A stretch of 64,000 nt of DNA from Streptococcus suis (GTDB taxonomy: Bacteria; Bacillota; Bacilli; Lactobacillales; Streptococcaceae). Shown in pieces: positions 17,962-28,678 of this stretch; the first letter of the stretch is position 1, and every line of letters begins with the position of its first letter. Location: NCBI GenBank assembly GCA_024583055.1, contig CP102145.1, forward strand, positions 744,001-808,000, read 5' to 3'. The position numbers and the translations under genes were made by a program. Below the pieces are notes generated by a model. It was not told the origin of the DNA. It searched no databases and saw only the letters and a list, made by a program, of their open reading frames with translations.

Positions 17962-18607
17962 CACTATTTCCGACACCGTCATTCAGCTTGCGGTGGGCAG
18001 GGTCAAAAAGAGCCTGAGCCTCCTGAATGTCGTTGCGGATTTTACGCATCTCCTCGTCTAGTTCGTAGGCAATCTTGGCTGTAATTTCCAGCCGTTTCTT
18101 GATTTCCTCAGGGAAATTTCCCTTATACTTGTAATTAAGCGAATGTTCAATAGTCGCCCAAAAGTTCATAGAAAGTGTTCGAATCTGGATTTCTGCTAGG
18201 ACGGTCTTGCTGCCATTGATCGTATCCACCGGATACTCAACGACCACATGATAGGAACGATAGCCCGATGCTTTCATGTACTTGATATAGTCCCGCTCAT
18301 GGACAATCTGCATGTCCTTGCGCTTGCGCAAAATAGCCAAGACCTCCTCAATGTCATCCACAAACTGGACCATGATCCTCAGACCGGCAATGTCCTGCAT
18401 GTCCTGGGCCAGATTTTCCAGCTTGATATGCCGCAGAGCCATCTTTTCCTGAATAGACTCGATAGGCTTGACCCGCCCCGTCACAAATTCAATGGGAGAA
18501 TGGCGGTTAAACTTGCGGTACTGCTTTCGAATACCACGCAGCTTAATTTTCAACTCCCCGACAGTCTGAATATAGGGGTCTAAAAATTCTTCCCAATTAA
18601 ACTCCAT
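17936..18607 (-). CDS. relQ: Small alarmone synthetase RelQ (GTP pyrophosphokinase family)
   Basis: A 223-residue single-domain (p)ppGpp synthetase, without the hydrolase, TGS and ACT parts of the long RelA/SpoT enzymes. Seen: the synthetase core with R-x-K-P-I-E-S-I near 45-52, D-I-A-G-L-R-I-M near 73, Y-R-S-Y-H near 115 and E-I-Q-I-R-T near 137, plus the C-terminal helix region M-R-K-I-R-N that helps tetramer formation in RelQ. It is divergent from the CYTH gene and heads relQ-nadK-rluD. Confidence 0.93.
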   Translation of the reverse strand: MEFNWEEFLDPYIQTVGELKIKLRGIRKQYRKFNRHSPIEFVTGRVKPIESIQEKMALRHIKLENLAQDMQDIAGLRIMVQFVDDIEEVLAILRKRKDMQIVHERDYIKYMKASGYRSYHVVVEYPVDTINGSKTVLAEIQIRTLSMNFWATIEHSLNYKYKGNFPEEIKKRLEITAKIAYELDEEMRKIRNDIQEAQALFDPAHRKLNDGVGNSDDSDEEYR

Positions 18608-18688
18608 ACGGCTCCTTTCTTGTCAAATCCTATAAATTGTATTAGAATAACACAAAGATTATTATACCATATGAAAGGGGTTTACAGT

Positions 18689-19264
18689 ATGAAAAACCAT
18701 CTGGAAATTGAGTACAAAACATTATTAACCAAATCTGAATATCTTCGACTGCTACCCGATTTCGCAGATGTCCAGCCTGTCATGCAGACCAATCACTACA
18801 TAGACACGCCGGATTTAGATATGAAAAGTAACCGATTTTCCCTCCGTATTCGGACCTTTGAGGACATGGCAGAGCTGACCCTAAAAATTCCCCAGGAGAT
18901 TGGCAATCAGGAATACAATCAAGATCTAGACATCGATACTGCACGAAAATTGCTGACCAATTTTCAACTGCCAAAAGGACAGATTACTGACATCATTTCA
19001 GCCACCGGTGTCCCTCTTGATAACCTAGCCGTCTGGGGTAGCTTGACCACCAAACGCTATGAAAAAGAGACCTCTATCGGTCTCATGGCCCTGGATGAAA
19101 ATGACTATGCCGGCATCCATGATTATGAACTAGAGGTTGAAGTAGCCGATGCCGAAGAAGGCAAAATCCTCTTTGACGACTACTTAAAAAAACAATCCAT
19201 CCAATTCAAATACGCCAGCAGCAAGGTCGCCCGCACCGCAGCCCAGATAAAATCAGCCCAATAA
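18689..19264 (+). CDS. CYTH domain phosphatase-like protein
   Basis: A 191-residue CYTH (triphosphate tunnel) protein. Seen: the N-terminal E-I-E-Y-K signature at residues 5-9, then R-x-R near 52 and paired basic and acidic strand residues down to Y-A-S-S-K-V-A-R near the end. Members hydrolyse triphosphates such as inorganic triphosphate or thiamin triphosphate. The start at 18689 has gaaagggg upstream; a longer frame from 18620 would have an unrelated leader. Its position opposite relQ is conserved in streptococci. Confidence 0.9.
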   Translation: MKNHLEIEYKTLLTKSEYLRLLPDFADVQPVMQTNHYIDTPDLDMKSNRFSLRIRTFEDMAELTLKIPQEIGNQEYNQDLDIDTARKLLTNFQLPKGQITDIISATGVPLDNLAVWGSLTTKRYEKETSIGLMALDENDYAGIHDYELEVEVADAEEGKILFDDYLKKQSIQFKYASSKVARTAAQIKSAQ

Positions 19265-19276
19265 GGCTGATTTTTG
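19249..19276 (+). terminator. Terminator after the CYTH gene
   Basis: aaaatcagcc and ggctgattttt form a stem that begins within the last codons of the CYTH gene, with a T5 tail. Confidence 0.8.
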
Positions 19277-19376
19277 ACTTTACTACTGAAAATTGTCCGT
19301 TTTTTTGGTAAAATAAATCTATCTATGTTTCATTGCTTTTATGAAAAAGTAGGGTTATAAAAAGGAGTTAGTCAAA

Positions 19377-20348
19377 ATGGTACAACCACTTGGTGAACAT
19401 AACATTAAATTATTCTCGCTCAACAGTAACCGTGATATCGCTGAAAAAATTGCAGAATCAGCCGGTATTCCTCTTGGAAAAATGTCTTCACGTCAATTTT
19501 CTGATGGTGAAATCCAGATTAACATTGAGGAATCAGTCCGTGGTGTTGATGTCTATATCATCCAATCAACTAGCTACCCAGTCAACAATCACTTGTGGGA
19601 ACTCTTGATTATGATTGACGCTTGTAAGCGTGCCTCTGCCAACACCATCACCGCTGTCATGCCGTATTTTGGCTACGCTCGTCAAGACCGCACAGCCTCT
19701 CCACGCGAACCAATCACTGCTAAACTAGTAGCAAATATGTTGGTAAAAGCCGGTGTCGACCGCGTTCTGACCCTGGACCTCCACGCATCACAGATTCAAG
19801 GTTTCTTTGATATTCCAGTGGATAATCTCCTGACAGAGCCACTCTTTGCGTCCTACTACATGGAAAAAGGCCTCTGCAACGACGATGTGGTCATCGTTAG
19901 TCCCAAAAATTCAGGAATCAAGCGCGCTCGTAACATCGCAGAATTTTTGAATGCACCGATTGCTATCATTGACTACGCCCAAGACGATTCGGAACGTGCC
20001 GAAGGCTATATCATCGGTGATGTTGCTGGGAAGAAAGCCATCCTGGTCGACGATATTCTAAATACAGGTCGCACTTTCTCTCAAGCATCCAAAATTGTTC
20101 AAGACGGTGGTGCAACTGAAATTTACGCCGTTGCCAGTCATGGACTTTTCGCTGGGACTGCTGCGGAACTCTTGGACAACTCTCCTATCAAGGAAATTTT
20201 GGTCACAGACTCTGTTGCCAGCAAGGAACAACATCCTAATAATATTGCTTTCATCACGGCTAGCAACTTGATTGCTGACGCTATCCACCGCATTCAAGAA
20301 CACCAGCCATTGAGCCCACTTTTCAAATTTAACAGCCCACTTAAATAA
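19377..20348 (+). CDS. prs: Ribose-phosphate pyrophosphokinase
   Basis: A 323-residue PRPP synthase supplying nucleotide, His and Trp synthesis. Seen: the S-D-G-E-I-Q flag region near 41-46, the catalytic Y-F-G-Y-A-R-Q-D-R motif near 100, [11 protein letters not shown] near 137, and the PRPP-binding [10 protein letters not shown] near 225. Length is normal. An aaaggag SD lies upstream. It starts a tight run prs-cysteine desulfurase-DUF1831-DUF4649 that ends at the terminator near 22050. Confidence 0.96.
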   Translation: MVQPLGEHNIKLFSLNSNRDIAEKIAESAGIPLGKMSSRQFSDGEIQINIEESVRGVDVYIIQSTSYPVNNHLWELLIMIDACKRASANTITAVMPYFGYARQDRTASPREPITAKLVANMLVKAGVDRVLTLDLHASQIQGFFDIPVDNLLTEPLFASYYMEKGLCNDDVVIVSPKNSGIKRARNIAEFLNAPIAIIDYAQDDSERAEGYIIGDVAGKKAILVDDILNTGRTFSQASKIVQDGGATEIYAVASHGLFAGTAAELLDNSPIKEILVTDSVASKEQHPNNIAFITASNLIADAIHRIQEHQPLSPLFKFNSPLK

Positions 20349-20363
20349 AACTAGGAGTTACAC

Positions 20364-21479
20364 TTGATTTATTTAGATAATGCAGCTACGACTGCCCTGT
20401 CACCGGCTGCCCTAGAACGGATGACGGAAGTCGCTGCAGACATCTATGGCAATCCGTCTAGCATCCACGGTGCTGGTCGTAAGGCTAATCAGGTTCTCAG
20501 ACAGGCACGACAGGATATAGCTGATATCTTGTCGGTCCGTCCTGATAACTTAATCTTCACATCTGGAGGCTCTGAGGCCAATAATTTAGCCATTCAAGGC
20601 TATGCTCTGGCCCATCAAGACAAGGGCAAACACCTTATCACTACTGCCATTGAACACCATGCAGTCCTCCATACCATGCAGTATCTGGAGGAACGCTTTG
20701 GCTTTGAAGTGACCTATATCCAGCCAATCGACCAAATCATCACAGCCCAGCAGATCAAAGATGCACTTAGACCAGACACCATTCTGGTCAGCACCATGTT
20801 TGCCAATAATGAAACTGGCCAACTGCTCCCTATCCAAGAAATTGGACAGTTACTAACAGACCACCAGGCAGTTTTCCATGTTGATGCAGTGCAGGTCATG
20901 GGAAAATTGCCTGTTCAGCCTGAAAAACTAGGAATTGATTTCCTATCTGCTGCTGCCCATAAATTTCATGGCCCAAAAGGTATTGGTTTCCTCTATTCAA
21001 GATTGCCTAAATTTGATGCACTCATACATGGCGGTAAGCAAGAAAATCAACATCGTGCAGGAACAGAAAACCTCCCTGCCATTGCAGCGATGGCCACAGC
21101 CCTCAAAGAGCAAACTGCTAAAAGGGACCAAGATCTTCAATACATCACTTCCCTAAAAGAACACCTCATCTACCACCTGGCCGACACCGACTACTACATC
21201 AATCAAACTGGCGACCACCTTCCTCATATCATCAATCTTGGCTTTCCTGGTCAACTCAATGAGCAGGTGCTCATGCGCCTAGATCTAGCCGGAATCGCAG
21301 TTTCAAGTGGTTCTGCCTGCACAGCAGGTGTTGTACAAAACAGTCATGTCCTTGAGGCTATGTATGGAAAAGATTCTCCACGACTGAAAGAATCCATCCG
21401 CATCAGTTTCTCAGAAAGCAATACGACTGCTGATATTGATGCACTCATCACTGAATTACACAAGATAATAGGAGGATAA
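20364..21479 (+). CDS. Cysteine desulfurase (IscS/NifS-like)
   Basis: A 371-residue PLP enzyme releasing sulfur from cysteine, in streptococci often the tRNA-thiolation partner. Seen: N-terminal Y-L-D-N-A-A-T-T, the S-G-G-S-E-A-N-N PLP-phosphate loop, the Schiff-base Lys in A-A-A-H-K-F-H-G-P-K-G, and the active-site cysteine loop S-S-G-S-A-C-T-A-G. It starts with TTG (20364) behind aggag. It lies 15 bp after prs and abuts the DUF1831 gene, implying one transcript. Confidence 0.93.
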   Translation: MIYLDNAATTALSPAALERMTEVAADIYGNPSSIHGAGRKANQVLRQARQDIADILSVRPDNLIFTSGGSEANNLAIQGYALAHQDKGKHLITTAIEHHAVLHTMQYLEERFGFEVTYIQPIDQIITAQQIKDALRPDTILVSTMFANNETGQLLPIQEIGQLLTDHQAVFHVDAVQVMGKLPVQPEKLGIDFLSAAAHKFHGPKGIGFLYSRLPKFDALIHGGKQENQHRAGTENLPAIAAMATALKEQTAKRDQDLQYITSLKEHLIYHLADTDYYINQTGDHLPHIINLGFPGQLNEQVLMRLDLAGIAVSSGSACTAGVVQNSHVLEAMYGKDSPRLKESIRISFSESNTTADIDALITELHKIIGG

Positions 21480-21480
21480 A

Positions 21481-21825
21481 ATGGCATTTGAAAAAACTGT
21501 ACACTTAAAAGATTGTAACTTTACCTATCATATCAGCTCGGGTATCAAAAAATACACCCTGCGTGACAATACCTTTGAGCAAACCAAGGCTGGCCACTAT
21601 CAGCTGGAACGCCTACTAGAAGAAGTTCCCAATTCTGGGCAAGGTTTCCTCTTGAAAATTATCATCAACCAAGATTTGACTGGTTTCAAAATCAACATCA
21701 CAGACAAGTCTGGTCTTCGTTTGATTAACATTTTCAAACCAGGCAGCAATCCAGTTATTCAGGAAAAATTCTACTTCCTCATGGATAGCCTGGTCGACCG
21801 AGATATATTTACAAAAGAGGCCTAA
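21481..21825 (+). CDS. DUF1831 family protein
   Basis: A 114-residue small soluble protein matching the DUF1831 group (M-A-F-E-K-T-V start, C-x-F-T-Y and L-R-D-N-T-F-E motifs, F-Y-F-L-M-D near the end). The biochemical function is unknown. The constant position immediately behind a cysteine desulfurase gene, here one base after its stop, suggests a link to sulfur transfer; that link is inference from context. Confidence 0.85.
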   Translation: MAFEKTVHLKDCNFTYHISSGIKKYTLRDNTFEQTKAGHYQLERLLEEVPNSGQGFLLKIIINQDLTGFKINITDKSGLRLINIFKPGSNPVIQEKFYFLMDSLVDRDIFTKEA

Positions 21826-21826
21826 G

Positions 21827-22027
21827 ATGATTGAAATCTACTACACTGATGCCTACAAACTAGAACGAGTTCAACAATTTGATAATCTGGATGAGGCTAA
21901 ATTGGCCTTTGCAGGCTGTGTCACCCTACCAGATTATTACCCTGTTACCCGCATTCTCAAGGACGGACAAGCTCTTGACTTCCAAGGCACCGTCGGAGAC
22001 CTCTATCGCTATTTTCAAACCCTATAG
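21827..22027 (+). CDS. DUF4649 family small protein
   Basis: A 66-residue protein (M-I-E-I-Y-Y-T-D-A-Y start) of the DUF4649 group, with no known function. It begins one base after the DUF1831 stop and ends just before the operon terminator. Acidic, no membrane segment, no cysteine cluster (one Cys at residue 31). Confidence 0.82.
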   Translation: MIEIYYTDAYKLERVQQFDNLDEAKLAFAGCVTLPDYYPVTRILKDGQALDFQGTVGDLYRYFQTL

Positions 22028-22055
22028 AAAGACCGAGTTGTTTGGTCTTTTTTTC
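22028..22055 (+). terminator. Terminator of the prs operon
   Basis: aaagacc and ggtcttt form a stem around a 9-nt loop followed by T7, just after the DUF4649 stop. Confidence 0.85.
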
Positions 22056-22238
22056 AAATCAATCTGTTGATTTTTTCACAAACATAGACTAAAATAGAAG
22101 AAAGAAGTGAATTAACAAACAAGCTGATAGTGATGTTATCGGTTTTGCAATCCCTTGCAAATTTTTGATACGATTTACAAAAGATTGTGAAATCTATCTG
22201 ACCAGTAACAGGTGTCCTACAGCTAGAAGGAGAAAAGA

Positions 22239-22880
22239 GTGAAGAACATAAAAAACGCTGACATCCCCCGGGCCACGGCCAAGCGACTTTCCTTATATTA
22301 CCGCATTTTCAAGCGATTCCACGCTAGCAATATTGACAAGGCCAGCTCAAAAGATATTGCAGAAGCTATCGGAATTGATTCTGCAACTGTCCGCCGTGAT
22401 TTTTCTTATTTCGGTGAACTAGGTCGCCGTGGTTTTGGCTATGACGTCCAAAAATTGATGGAATTTTTTGCTGAAATTTTAAATGACAATTCCATCACCA
22501 ACGTTATGCTCATAGGGGTTGGTAACATGGGACGTGCCCTACTCCACTATAAGTTCCACGAGCGAAATAAAATGAAGATTGTTATGGCTTTTGAAGCAGA
22601 TGATAATCCAGCTGTGGGCACAGTTGATGAATCTATTCCAATCTATGCCATTTCTGAATTGAAGGAACGGATTGCCGAGGCTGATTCACAAACTGCCATC
22701 TTGACCGTCCCAAGTGTTAAAGCCCAGGAAGTAGCTGATGTGCTAGTTAAGTCCGGTGTCAAAGGAATCCTCAGCTTCTCACCAGTTAACCTCTCTGTAC
22801 CAAAAGATGTGGTTGTCCAATATGTGGATTTGACCAGCGAACTGCAAACACTCCTGTATTTTATGAGAAAAGGCGAATAA
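22239..22880 (+). CDS. rex: Redox-sensing transcriptional repressor Rex
   Basis: A 213-residue NADH/NAD sensor that represses fermentation and anaerobic genes. Seen: N-terminal winged helix (about 1-80, with [18 protein letters not shown] recognition region), the Rossmann motif G-V-G-N-M-G-R-A-L near 90, and the C-terminal domain-swap helix. GTG start with agaaggag upstream. A single ttgtgaaat half site lies around 22187-22195 upstream, but no full Rex dyad, so autoregulation is not claimed. Confidence 0.95.
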   Translation: MKNIKNADIPRATAKRLSLYYRIFKRFHASNIDKASSKDIAEAIGIDSATVRRDFSYFGELGRRGFGYDVQKLMEFFAEILNDNSITNVMLIGVGNMGRALLHYKFHERNKMKIVMAFEADDNPAVGTVDESIPIYAISELKERIAEADSQTAILTVPSVKAQEVADVLVKSGVKGILSFSPVNLSVPKDVVVQYVDLTSELQTLLYFMRKGE

Positions 22881-22886
22881 GAGAGC

Positions 22887-22920
22887 AAAACAGGGTTAGT
22901 TTCGACTAGCCCTGTTTTTT
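22887..22920. terminator. Bidirectional terminator rex/radC
   Basis: aaacagggttag pairs with ctagccctgttt around a short loop, T6 on the plus strand and A4/T4 on the other; it separates convergent genes. Confidence 0.88.
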
Positions 22921-22924
22921 GATA

Positions 22925-23605
22925 CTAAAATAATTCACTCTCTTCCCTGAAAGAATAATAGTCCTTCTGCCCGACAATCAGATGATCCAAGAGAACCAGA
23001 CCCAAAGTCTCACAAGAATCCTTCAAATTTTTAGTAAAGAGCAAATCGTTTTTACTCGGCTGTACAGAGCCTGACGGATGATTGTGAACAATGATAATCG
23101 AGGTCGCCATACACTTGACTGCATAATGTAAAATCTCCCTGGGCTCTGCGATACTGCGATTGACACTGCCGATAAAGACTGTTTTTTGGTGGATGACCTG
23201 ATTCTGAGTGTTGAGATAGAGGGCGACCAGATGCTCCTGCTTCTGCTGTCCAATCTCCTGAATCATTTTACGCCCCAGTTTTTCACTACCCAAAATACGA
23301 TCGTTGAGCAAAATCTCAGACTGATTGATGCGCTTACCAAGCTCAATCATGGCCTTTATCTCAATCGCCTTGACCCGACCAATCCCAGTCAAGCTCTGCA
23401 ATTCCTCAATAGACAAATCCCTTAGAGCCGCCAGATTTTCCAGCTGATTATGTAGATTGTTGGACAAGATAGAAACCGGCTCCTTTTTTGTACCCGTACG
23501 GATGAAAATAGCCAGGAGTTCCTGGTTACTCAGGCGTTCCGGCCCCAATTCTAACAAGCGTTCACGGGGCATCAGTGCTTCTTCCTTAAAATCAATTTGA
23601 TACAT
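22925..23605 (-). CDS. radC: RadC family JAB/MPN domain protein
   Basis: A 226-residue protein. Seen: N-terminal helix-hairpin-helix region (L-T-G-I-G-R-V-K-A near 70) and the JAMM metalloprotease-like motif H-N-H-P-S-G-x-x-x-P-S-x-x-D (about residues 173-186) with intact ligands. Named for an old repair phenotype; the true activity is unsettled. Conserved beside rex in streptococci. Confidence 0.93.
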   Translation of the reverse strand: MYQIDFKEEALMPRERLLELGPERLSNQELLAIFIRTGTKKEPVSILSNNLHNQLENLAALRDLSIEELQSLTGIGRVKAIEIKAMIELGKRINQSEILLNDRILGSEKLGRKMIQEIGQQKQEHLVALYLNTQNQVIHQKTVFIGSVNRSIAEPREILHYAVKCMATSIIIVHNHPSGSVQPSKNDLLFTKNLKDSCETLGLVLLDHLIVGQKDYYSFREESELF

Positions 23606-23644
23606 AAAATCCTCCTCACCTATCTGTTCGTAAAAAAATTGAAA

Positions 23645-23671
23645 AAAGGATAGAAATTCTACCCTTTTGAC
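23645..23671 (-). terminator. Terminator of gyrA-srtA
   Basis: The minus strand reads aaaagggtagaa-tttctatcctttt followed by tttcaatttttt: an imperfect stem with a T-rich tail, 10 bp after the srtA stop. Confidence 0.65.
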
Positions 23672-23679
23672 AAATCAAT

Positions 23680-24423
23680 TTATAGTTGAACCTGATTATA
23701 TGTTTGTTCAAAGTATTTGAGTGTTTCGCCATCAGCCTGGTCATAAGGAATCACTTCTTCTAAGTCGCCCTTAACAATGGTCCGCATGGTGGCAGCCAAG
23801 TCTTCACAGGTAACCAGCGTAATCTCATTTTGCCCTTCAACATCATCGATGACATAGACACTATCAGGCGTCACTGACTGAACACTTTTCACGTTATAAA
23901 CATAGATGTTTTCCTTGTCAGTCAGATAAATCTTCATCCCCTCTTTGGCATTTTCAAGAGGAGAAAAGAGAGTTTCACTGGCTCCAGCCATACCAAAAAT
24001 ATGGTGGCTGGCTAGCGAATAGTTGCCTTTACCCATTTCTTGTGTTTCTTTCATGGTGCCCGCTCCATACATGAGGGCAACGTTTGAAAGACCTTTGAAA
24101 ATTGGCAAGTTAATCTTCAAATCTGGGATAGCAATCCCTCCAATAACTGGCAGCTGCTGCGCTTCCCACTGGGCCTTCATAACAGCTTCAGTAGAGATAG
24201 ATTCTACTTGAGCAAAATCAAATGTAGTGTCCACCTCTTTATTGCTAGCAATTTCTTCCTTGGATACTTTGGTTACCTGATACTTATTACTGTTCCAGGC
24301 AATCATCATATTGCGGATAGATGTGTTGAAAATCAAGGCTAGCGAGATGAGCATTAGGAGACCTGCTGCAAGATTTCTCAACCATGACCCCCGTCTTGCT
24401 TTCCTTTTCTTATCCTTTGTCAT
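23680..24423 (-). CDS. srtA: Class A sortase
   Basis: A 247-residue membrane transpeptidase that links LPXTG proteins to lipid II. Seen: N-terminal cytoplasmic basic tail and one transmembrane segment (about 14-36), then the sortase barrel with the catalytic His in S-H-H-I-F-G, the Cys in L-V-T-C-E-D and the Arg in T-M-R-T-I-V-K-G. It overlaps the gyrA stop by one base (TAATG); linkage of srtA to gyrA is typical of streptococci. No LPXTG protein lies in the window. Confidence 0.95.
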   Translation of the reverse strand: MTKDKKRKARRGSWLRNLAAGLLMLISLALIFNTSIRNMMIAWNSNKYQVTKVSKEEIASNKEVDTTFDFAQVESISTEAVMKAQWEAQQLPVIGGIAIPDLKINLPIFKGLSNVALMYGAGTMKETQEMGKGNYSLASHHIFGMAGASETLFSPLENAKEGMKIYLTDKENIYVYNVKSVQSVTPDSVYVIDDVEGQNEITLVTCEDLAATMRTIVKGDLEEVIPYDQADGETLKYFEQTYNQVQL

Positions 24424-26879
24424 TACTTATCCTCTTCTTTCGTATTTTCTTCGTCTTCTGCGGCATCAACCAGTGCAAAGGTCATGATTTTCGCTTCCTG
24501 ATCCAGTCTCATTACCTTGACACCCATAGTCGAACGACCTGTTTGCGAAATATTGGCAACGCTGGTCCGAATAATGACACCTGTATCAGTAATCACCATG
24601 ATGTCCTCAGTGCCTGACACCGTAATCAATCCAGCCAATGGACCATTCTTTTCTGCCACTTTCATGGTGATAACTCCCTTACCACCACGACCTTTTGTCG
24701 GATACTCACTCGCAGGCGTCCGTTTGCCAAAGCCCTTCTCAGATAGCACCAGAACTTCCTGGTCATCGGAAATCATGGTCGCTCCGACCACCTGGTCACC
24801 GTCTCGCAGGGTAATCCCTTTGACACCCGTTGCAATACGGCTCATACCGCGGACAGCTGTCTCCGTAAAGCGTACACTATAGCCAAACTTGGTTCCCATA
24901 ATGACGTCTGCCTGACCATCTGTCAAGAAAACATTGATGAGTTCATCATCTTCTTTCAAATTCAGAGCCTTGAGACCATTTTGACGGATATTGCCAAATT
25001 CGGACACACTGGTACGTTTGACAATCCCCTGACGGGTCGCAAAGAAGAGATAATGGCCATCTTCCTGCTCCTTGGTCACATTGATAATGGTCTGGATGGA
25101 CTCATTTTCCTCCAGTTTGAGGAGATTGACCACTGGCAAGCCCTTGGCGGTCCGACCGTATTCAGGAATTTCGTAACCTTTCAGACGGTAAACACGGCCT
25201 TTGTTGGTAAAGAAGAGCAGACGGTCATGGGTGCTGGTTGACACCAGTTCACGGACAAAGTCGTCGTCCTTGACACCTGTCCCCTGAACACCGCGTCCAC
25301 CACGTTTCTGAGCATGGAATTCATCCTGGGCCAAACGCTTGATATAGCCCTGGTTTGACAAGGTAATCAAGACATCTGACTCTTCAATCAAGTCCTCGTC
25401 TTCTAGTGACAAGACCTCACCGACCATCAATTCTGTCCGACGTTCATCCGCATACTTGCGCTTCACTTCGTCCAGCTCTTCTTTGATGATGAGAATCACA
25501 CGCTCTGGCTTGGCCAAAATATCCGCCAAATCAGCAATCAAAGCTATCAATTCATCATATTCAGACTGAATCTTATCACGTTCCAATCCTGTTAGACGAC
25601 GGAGACGCATATCCAGAATAGCCTGGCTCTGACGCTCTGAAAGATTGAATTTGGCCATCAATTCTGCTTGGGCAATAGCATCCGTTTCCGAATTGCGGAT
25701 GATACGAATAACCTCGTCAATATGATCCAGCGCAATCAGCAAGCCTTCTAAAATATGGGCACGTGCCTCAGCCTTCTCCTTGTCAAACTGGGTCCGACGG
25801 GTTACTACTTCTTTTTGATGCTCGATATAGGATTCCAAAATCTGACGAACAGAAAGGATTTTCGGAACACCATTTTGAATAGCCAACATGTTGAAACTAA
25901 AGTTGGTTTGGAGCTGGGTCTGCTTGAAGAGATTGTTCAAAATCACGTTGGCAGAGGCATCACGACGCACCTCAATGACGAAACGAACACCCTCACGGTT
26001 GGACTCATCACGGACCGCGGTAATACCGTCAATCCGTTTTTCCTGCACCAAGCGAACGATATGTTCTTGAACCTTGGATTTGTTGACCATGTAAGGAAAT
26101 TCCGTTACAACAATCCGCTCACGGCCATTGCCATATTCTTCAATCTCCGTGCGCGAGCGCATTGTAATCGATCCCTTACCAGTCTCGTAAGCACGGTGAA
26201 TACCTGATTTACCCATAACCAGGGCTCCCGTTGGAAAGTCAGGCCCCGGTAAAACCTCCATAATTTCACGAGTGGTGACTTCTGGATTGTCCATAACCAG
26301 CTTGACCGCATCAATGGTTTCACCCAGATTATGCGGCGGAATATTGGTCGCCATACCAACGGCGATACCTGTCGTCCCGTTGACCAAAAGGTTGGGGAAT
26401 CGTGCTGGCAATACCTCTGGCTCACGCTCGCTGGAATCATAGTTGTCCGCGAAATTAACGGTATTTTTGTTAATATCACGCAGCATTTCTAACGCAATCT
26501 TGCTCATCCGAGCTTCAGTGTAACGCTGGGCAGCGGCACCGTCCCCGTCCATGGAACCAAAGTTCCCGTGACCATCAACTAACATGTGGCGATAAGACCA
26601 CCACTGGGCCATACGGACCATGGCCTCATAGATGGCAGAATCCCCATGCGGATGGTATTTACCCATAACATCACCCGTGATACGGGCAGATTTCTTATGG
26701 GGCTTGTCGGGAGTGATTCCCAATTCGTTCATTCCATACAAAATACGGCGATGAACCGGCTTAAGACCGTCACGCACATCTGGCAGTGCACGAGAAACAA
26801 TGACACTCATCGCATAGTCAATGAATGAGCTTTTCATTTCGTTGGTCAGATTCACCGTCACTAAGTTTTTATCTTGCAT
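24423..26879 (-). CDS. gyrA: DNA gyrase subunit A
   Basis: An 818-residue type II topoisomerase subunit. Seen: N-terminal breakage-reunion domain with the catalytic Tyr in A-A-Q-R-Y-T-E-A-R, the quinolone-determining region [11 protein letters not shown] (positions equivalent to Ser83/Glu87 are Ser and Glu, i.e. wild type), and the C-terminal pinwheel blades including the GyrA box Q-K-R-G-G-R-G. The start is placed at M-Q-D-K-N-L-V (26879), with gagg upstream; four extra codons precede it in frame. An extended -10 (TGGTATAAT, TATAAT at 26918-26913) serves the divergent gyrA side. Confidence 0.97.
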   Translation of the reverse strand: MQDKNLVTVNLTNEMKSSFIDYAMSVIVSRALPDVRDGLKPVHRRILYGMNELGITPDKPHKKSARITGDVMGKYHPHGDSAIYEAMVRMAQWWSYRHMLVDGHGNFGSMDGDGAAAQRYTEARMSKIALEMLRDINKNTVNFADNYDSSEREPEVLPARFPNLLVNGTTGIAVGMATNIPPHNLGETIDAVKLVMDNPEVTTREIMEVLPGPDFPTGALVMGKSGIHRAYETGKGSITMRSRTEIEEYGNGRERIVVTEFPYMVNKSKVQEHIVRLVQEKRIDGITAVRDESNREGVRFVIEVRRDASANVILNNLFKQTQLQTNFSFNMLAIQNGVPKILSVRQILESYIEHQKEVVTRRTQFDKEKAEARAHILEGLLIALDHIDEVIRIIRNSETDAIAQAELMAKFNLSERQSQAILDMRLRRLTGLERDKIQSEYDELIALIADLADILAKPERVILIIKEELDEVKRKYADERRTELMVGEVLSLEDEDLIEESDVLITLSNQGYIKRLAQDEFHAQKRGGRGVQGTGVKDDDFVRELVSTSTHDRLLFFTNKGRVYRLKGYEIPEYGRTAKGLPVVNLLKLEENESIQTIINVTKEQEDGHYLFFATRQGIVKRTSVSEFGNIRQNGLKALNLKEDDELINVFLTDGQADVIMGTKFGYSVRFTETAVRGMSRIATGVKGITLRDGDQVVGATMISDDQEVLVLSEKGFGKRTPASEYPTKGRGGKGVITMKVAEKNGPLAGLITVSGTEDIMVITDTGVIIRTSVANISQTGRSTMGVKVMRLDQEAKIMTFALVDAAEDEENTKEEDK

Positions 26880-26941
26880 TCTATGCCTCATTTCAACTGC
26901 ATTCTTACTACTATTATACCATATTCTGGGGCTCTTTTCTG

Positions 26942-27014
26942 ACTTGGAAATTGCTATGTAAACATTTTCAAGTCCCTATTTCCAAGTGACAAACCACAGG
27001 AAAAGTGCTAGAAT
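26942..27014 (+). promoter_or_regulatory. ldh promoter with upstream inverted repeats
   Basis: GTGACA (26986-26991), 17 bp, then TAGAAT (27009-27014) preceded by TG form a strong promoter. Just upstream, acttggaaa (26942-26950) and tttccaagt (26979-26987) are a perfect 9-bp inverted repeat spaced by 28 bp. A third related copy, ttttcaagt, lies between them. The right arm overlaps the -35, so a regulator binding there would control ldh. The protein is unknown; it does not match the Rex or cre consensus. Confidence 0.55.
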
Positions 27015-27068
27015 GGAATGTGGTCAGGGGACAACATGCCCCCTAAATAAAACTAAGGAGATGTTTAG

Positions 27069-28055
<987 letters not shown>

Positions 28056-28060
28056 GATAA

Positions 28061-28092
28061 AAAAGATGAGTTGATTTAGCTCATCTTTTATT
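28061..28092. terminator. Bidirectional terminator ldh/RibD-like gene
   Basis: aaaagatgag and ctcatctttt form a 10-bp stem around a 9-nt loop, T-rich on both sides. Confidence 0.85.
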
Positions 28093-28621
28093 TATCTCGC
28101 ACATCATAGCGGAGCATGGCGATGCCATCTGTCACAGTTGATTCGACCAAAGTCAATGTCTGCTCTTCTGCTAAAAAATCAAAGAGACGAATGCCATTTC
28201 CTAAAATAGTTGGTATAATCCCGATAATAAAATGATCAATCAATCTTTCCTTAAGACAAATTTGAACGAGTTGAGCGCCACCAAACAACCAGATATCTGA
28301 ACCATCTTCTCCTTTCAACTTTTTGATTACATCAACAATATTTGAAACAAAGCGGACATTGTCATAGCTGGGCTGTTGATGGCGACTAGCAATGATAAAC
28401 TCCTTCTCCTCATATCCGGCAATCATTTCCAGAGGACAATCTTCTAGTGATTTTCTGCCCATAATAACCGTATCACACGATTTGAAAAAAGCTTCATTAT
28501 CAAACTGCAGGCTCGTATCATAGTCAGTTGTTCCATGCCCTTGTATCCAATCGTAAGAACCATCCGTTCTGGCGATGTAGCCGTCTAAACTCATGGCAAT
28601 ATTTAGTACTAACCGACGCAT
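28088..28621 (-). CDS. RibD C-terminal (dihydrofolate reductase-like) domain protein
   Basis: A 177-residue stand-alone reductase-fold protein. Seen: N-terminal V-L-N-I-A-M-S-L-D-G-Y-I-A-R, then V-I-M-G-R-K-S near 55 and D-I-W-L-F-G-G-A-Q-L near 105, all typical of the RibD-C family. It lacks a deaminase domain and is not in a riboflavin operon, so the substrate is unknown. Start at M-R-R-L-V-L (28621), with aaggag upstream, preferred over the 11-codon longer frame. Confidence 0.86.
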   Translation of the reverse strand: MRRLVLNIAMSLDGYIARTDGSYDWIQGHGTTDYDTSLQFDNEAFFKSCDTVIMGRKSLEDCPLEMIAGYEEKEFIIASRHQQPSYDNVRFVSNIVDVIKKLKGEDGSDIWLFGGAQLVQICLKERLIDHFIIGIIPTILGNGIRLFDFLAEEQTLTLVESTVTDGIAMLRYDVRDK

Positions 28622-28636
28622 AAATCTCCTTTCAAA

Positions 28637-28672
28637 AGGCAGAACCCTCAACAAATGCTGAGGGTTCTTGTT
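28637..28672 (-). terminator. Terminator of the nucleoside uptake operon
   Basis: agaaccctca and tgagggttct form a 10-bp stem with 8-nt loop after the nupQ stop; on the minus strand it is followed by gccttttg. The RibD-like gene begins just beyond, so some readthrough is possible. Confidence 0.75.
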
Positions 28673-28678
28673 GTATAG

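Noticed and set aside
22180..22200. Rex operator upstream of rex
   Set aside because: Only one half of the dyad (ttgtgaaat) is present.
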